A program made the position numbers and the translations under genes. The notes beneath the pieces are model-generated. The model was not told the DNA's origin, searched no databases, and saw only the letters and a program-made list of their open reading frames with translations. Positions 23,772-24,672 of a DNA stretch of 24,672 bases are shown one piece after another. Position 1 is the stretch's first letter; each line of letters opens with the position of its first letter. Source of the DNA: an uncultured Selenomonadaceae bacterium (GTDB lineage Bacteria; Bacillota; Negativicutes; Selenomonadales; Selenomonadaceae); contig CALELM010000053.1 of the NCBI GenBank assembly GCA_937902665.1, positions 1 to 24,672 on the forward strand. The letters run 5' to 3'.

Positions 23772-24672
23772 ATGTTAGATGATAAATTTTTTAGGATAGG
23801 AACATACTTGCTGGTTTGTATTTATGGATTTATAATGCTATATTTTTACTTGCATATTGAATCGAAATGTCCAGATGAGGTTATGTTTTGGAGCATAAGT
23901 GATAATATCAGGATAGATAGTATTAAAGATATATTTTTGCTACCAAACTATTTGGGGTATGGAAGTTTTTATTGGTTAATATTGTATTTATCTAAAACCT
24001 TTCTTTTAAGTAGGATAATACAGTGTATTTCTTTAGTATCTATACCTTTATTGGCAGTTTATATATTAGATAGTTTATTTGGGATACAATATAGTAAGAT
24101 TTTTTGGATAATTATATTTTATTTATCAATGCCTTTATCTTGGTTTACAGGTAAAATTATAGGACCGGAAATTATTGGAACATTTATAGGTGCAGTTTCC
24201 ATAACTATTTTTTTATCGTGTATGGAGAAATATAAGGTAAAAATTTTAATTTTACTTTCAGGTATTTTGTTGGGTATCAGCATAGGTATAAAAACTTATA
24301 ATGTTGTTTTTGCTGTTTTTATGATTTTTGTATGTTTGTTATATTATAAAAATCATAAAATTGTGTTATATATAATTGTTAGTAGCATTATAGGTATATT
24401 AATATCAAATCCTATAATTATATTTGATATTAATACCTATAATAGCAATTTTGTATCACGATATAAAACTTTTGGTTTTGATACAATTATACATATGTTT
24501 AATGATAAAAGAATTGAATGGGATTTGGTTAATTCAGGTGGCTTTTTCCACACTATATATTCAGTATTTGGTTTGTTAGTGATGATTTTTAGTTTATATA
24601 AATCAAATAAAAATATTAATATTTCAATAATTTTATCGTTTATTTTTATGGTGCTGATGTTTTCGTTTCAAC
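23772..24672 (+). CDS. Membrane glycosyltransferase, GT-C/GT39-like, cut by the window edge
   Basis: An open frame from the ATG at 23772 runs to the right edge without a stop, giving 300 residues. AAGGA at 23760-23764, overlapping the previous stop, supports the start. Seen: a first helix at about 10-28, then CPDEVMFW with D35/E36, the acidic pair that GT39-type enzymes carry in the first external loop, GYGSFYW at 62-68, GKIIGPEIIG at 127-136 and GISIGIKTYN at 168-177, and at least six further hydrophobic segments. Likely a GtrC-type transferase using the polyprenyl-phosphate sugar made and flipped by the two preceding gene products. Strongly AT-rich. Full length and C-terminal domains are not visible. 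Confidence 0.72.
   Translation, partial: MLDDKFFRIGTYLLVCIYGFIMLYFYLHIESKCPDEVMFWSISDNIRIDSIKDIFLLPNYLGYGSFYWLILYLSKTFLLSRIIQCISLVSIPLLAVYILDSLFGIQYSKIFWIIIFYLSMPLSWFTGKIIGPEIIGTFIGAVSITIFLSCMEKYKVKILILLSGILLGISIGIKTYNVVFAVFMIFVCLLYYKNHKIVLYIIVSSIIGILISNPIIIFDINTYNSNFVSRYKTFGFDTIIHMFNDKRIEWDLVNSGGFFHTIYSVFGLLVMIFSLYKSNKNINISIILSFIFMVLMFSFQ
24387..24443. repeat. Near-perfect inverted repeat inside the last coding region
   Basis: The arms at 24387-24410 (24 bases) and 24422-24443 (22 bases) are reverse complements except for two extra bases (AT) in the left arm. They are separated by 11 bases. The repeat is AT-rich, lies wholly inside the reading frame and has no poly-T tail, so it is not a normal terminator. 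Confidence 0.75.

Overview
The window is a surface-glycan biosynthesis locus. Every gene runs on the + strand, with gaps under 200 bases and several ATGA-type or longer overlaps, so it reads as one long operon. The only good promoter visible is an extended -10 at 151-159. Strong AGGAGG-type ribosome binding sites and TTG/GTG starts suggest a Firmicutes lineage. A Wzm/Wzt exporter, a heptosyltransferase-like GT9 and a Pseudomonas A-band-like GDP-D-rhamnose pathway suggest a two-membraned cell. Together these fit Negativicutes (for example a Selenomonas relative). The organism assignment is inference, not proof.

Region A (about 262-7321, intermediate G+C) starts with the ABC exporter pair wzm/wzt, whose Wzt carries a C-terminal glycan-recognition domain. 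Next is a very large modular protein (GT-A, GT-B, coiled coil, FkbM-like methyltransferase), then a GT4 enzyme. Region B (about 7326-16084, close to 50% G+C) holds a GT4, gmd, rmd, a GT9, a second GT4 paralogous to the first, manC and manB. These four sugar-nucleotide enzymes cover mannose-6-phosphate to GDP-D-rhamnose. Model: a D-rhamnose (perhaps also D-mannose) polymer is built in the cytoplasm, possibly capped by methylation, recognised by Wzt and exported by Wzm. No initiating transferase (WecA/WbpL type) and no ligase is in the window.

Region C (about 16085 to the right edge) is sharply more AT-rich, near 30% G+C, and looks separately acquired. It encodes a GT-C-like membrane protein, a class II aldolase-family protein, two different nucleotidyltransferases, a GT87-like membrane transferase fused to a uridine-kinase/phosphoribulokinase-like P-loop kinase, a GtrA flippase-like protein, a GtrB-like GT2, and the start of another GT-C/GT39-like protein. 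GtrA plus GtrB plus GT-C proteins is the layout of systems that decorate a polymer from polyprenyl-phosphate sugars outside the cytoplasm. The aldolase, kinase and two nucleotidyltransferases suggest that the added group is unusual and is made and activated by this set.

Most notable: (1) the GT-C::kinase fusion at 20530-22629 and its aldolase/nucleotidyltransferase neighbours; (2) the 1167-residue GT/GT/coiled-coil/methyltransferase, a possible counterpart of the WbdD chain terminator; (3) a ManC whose isomerase cupin lacks conserved metal-site residues; (4) the compositional break at 16085.
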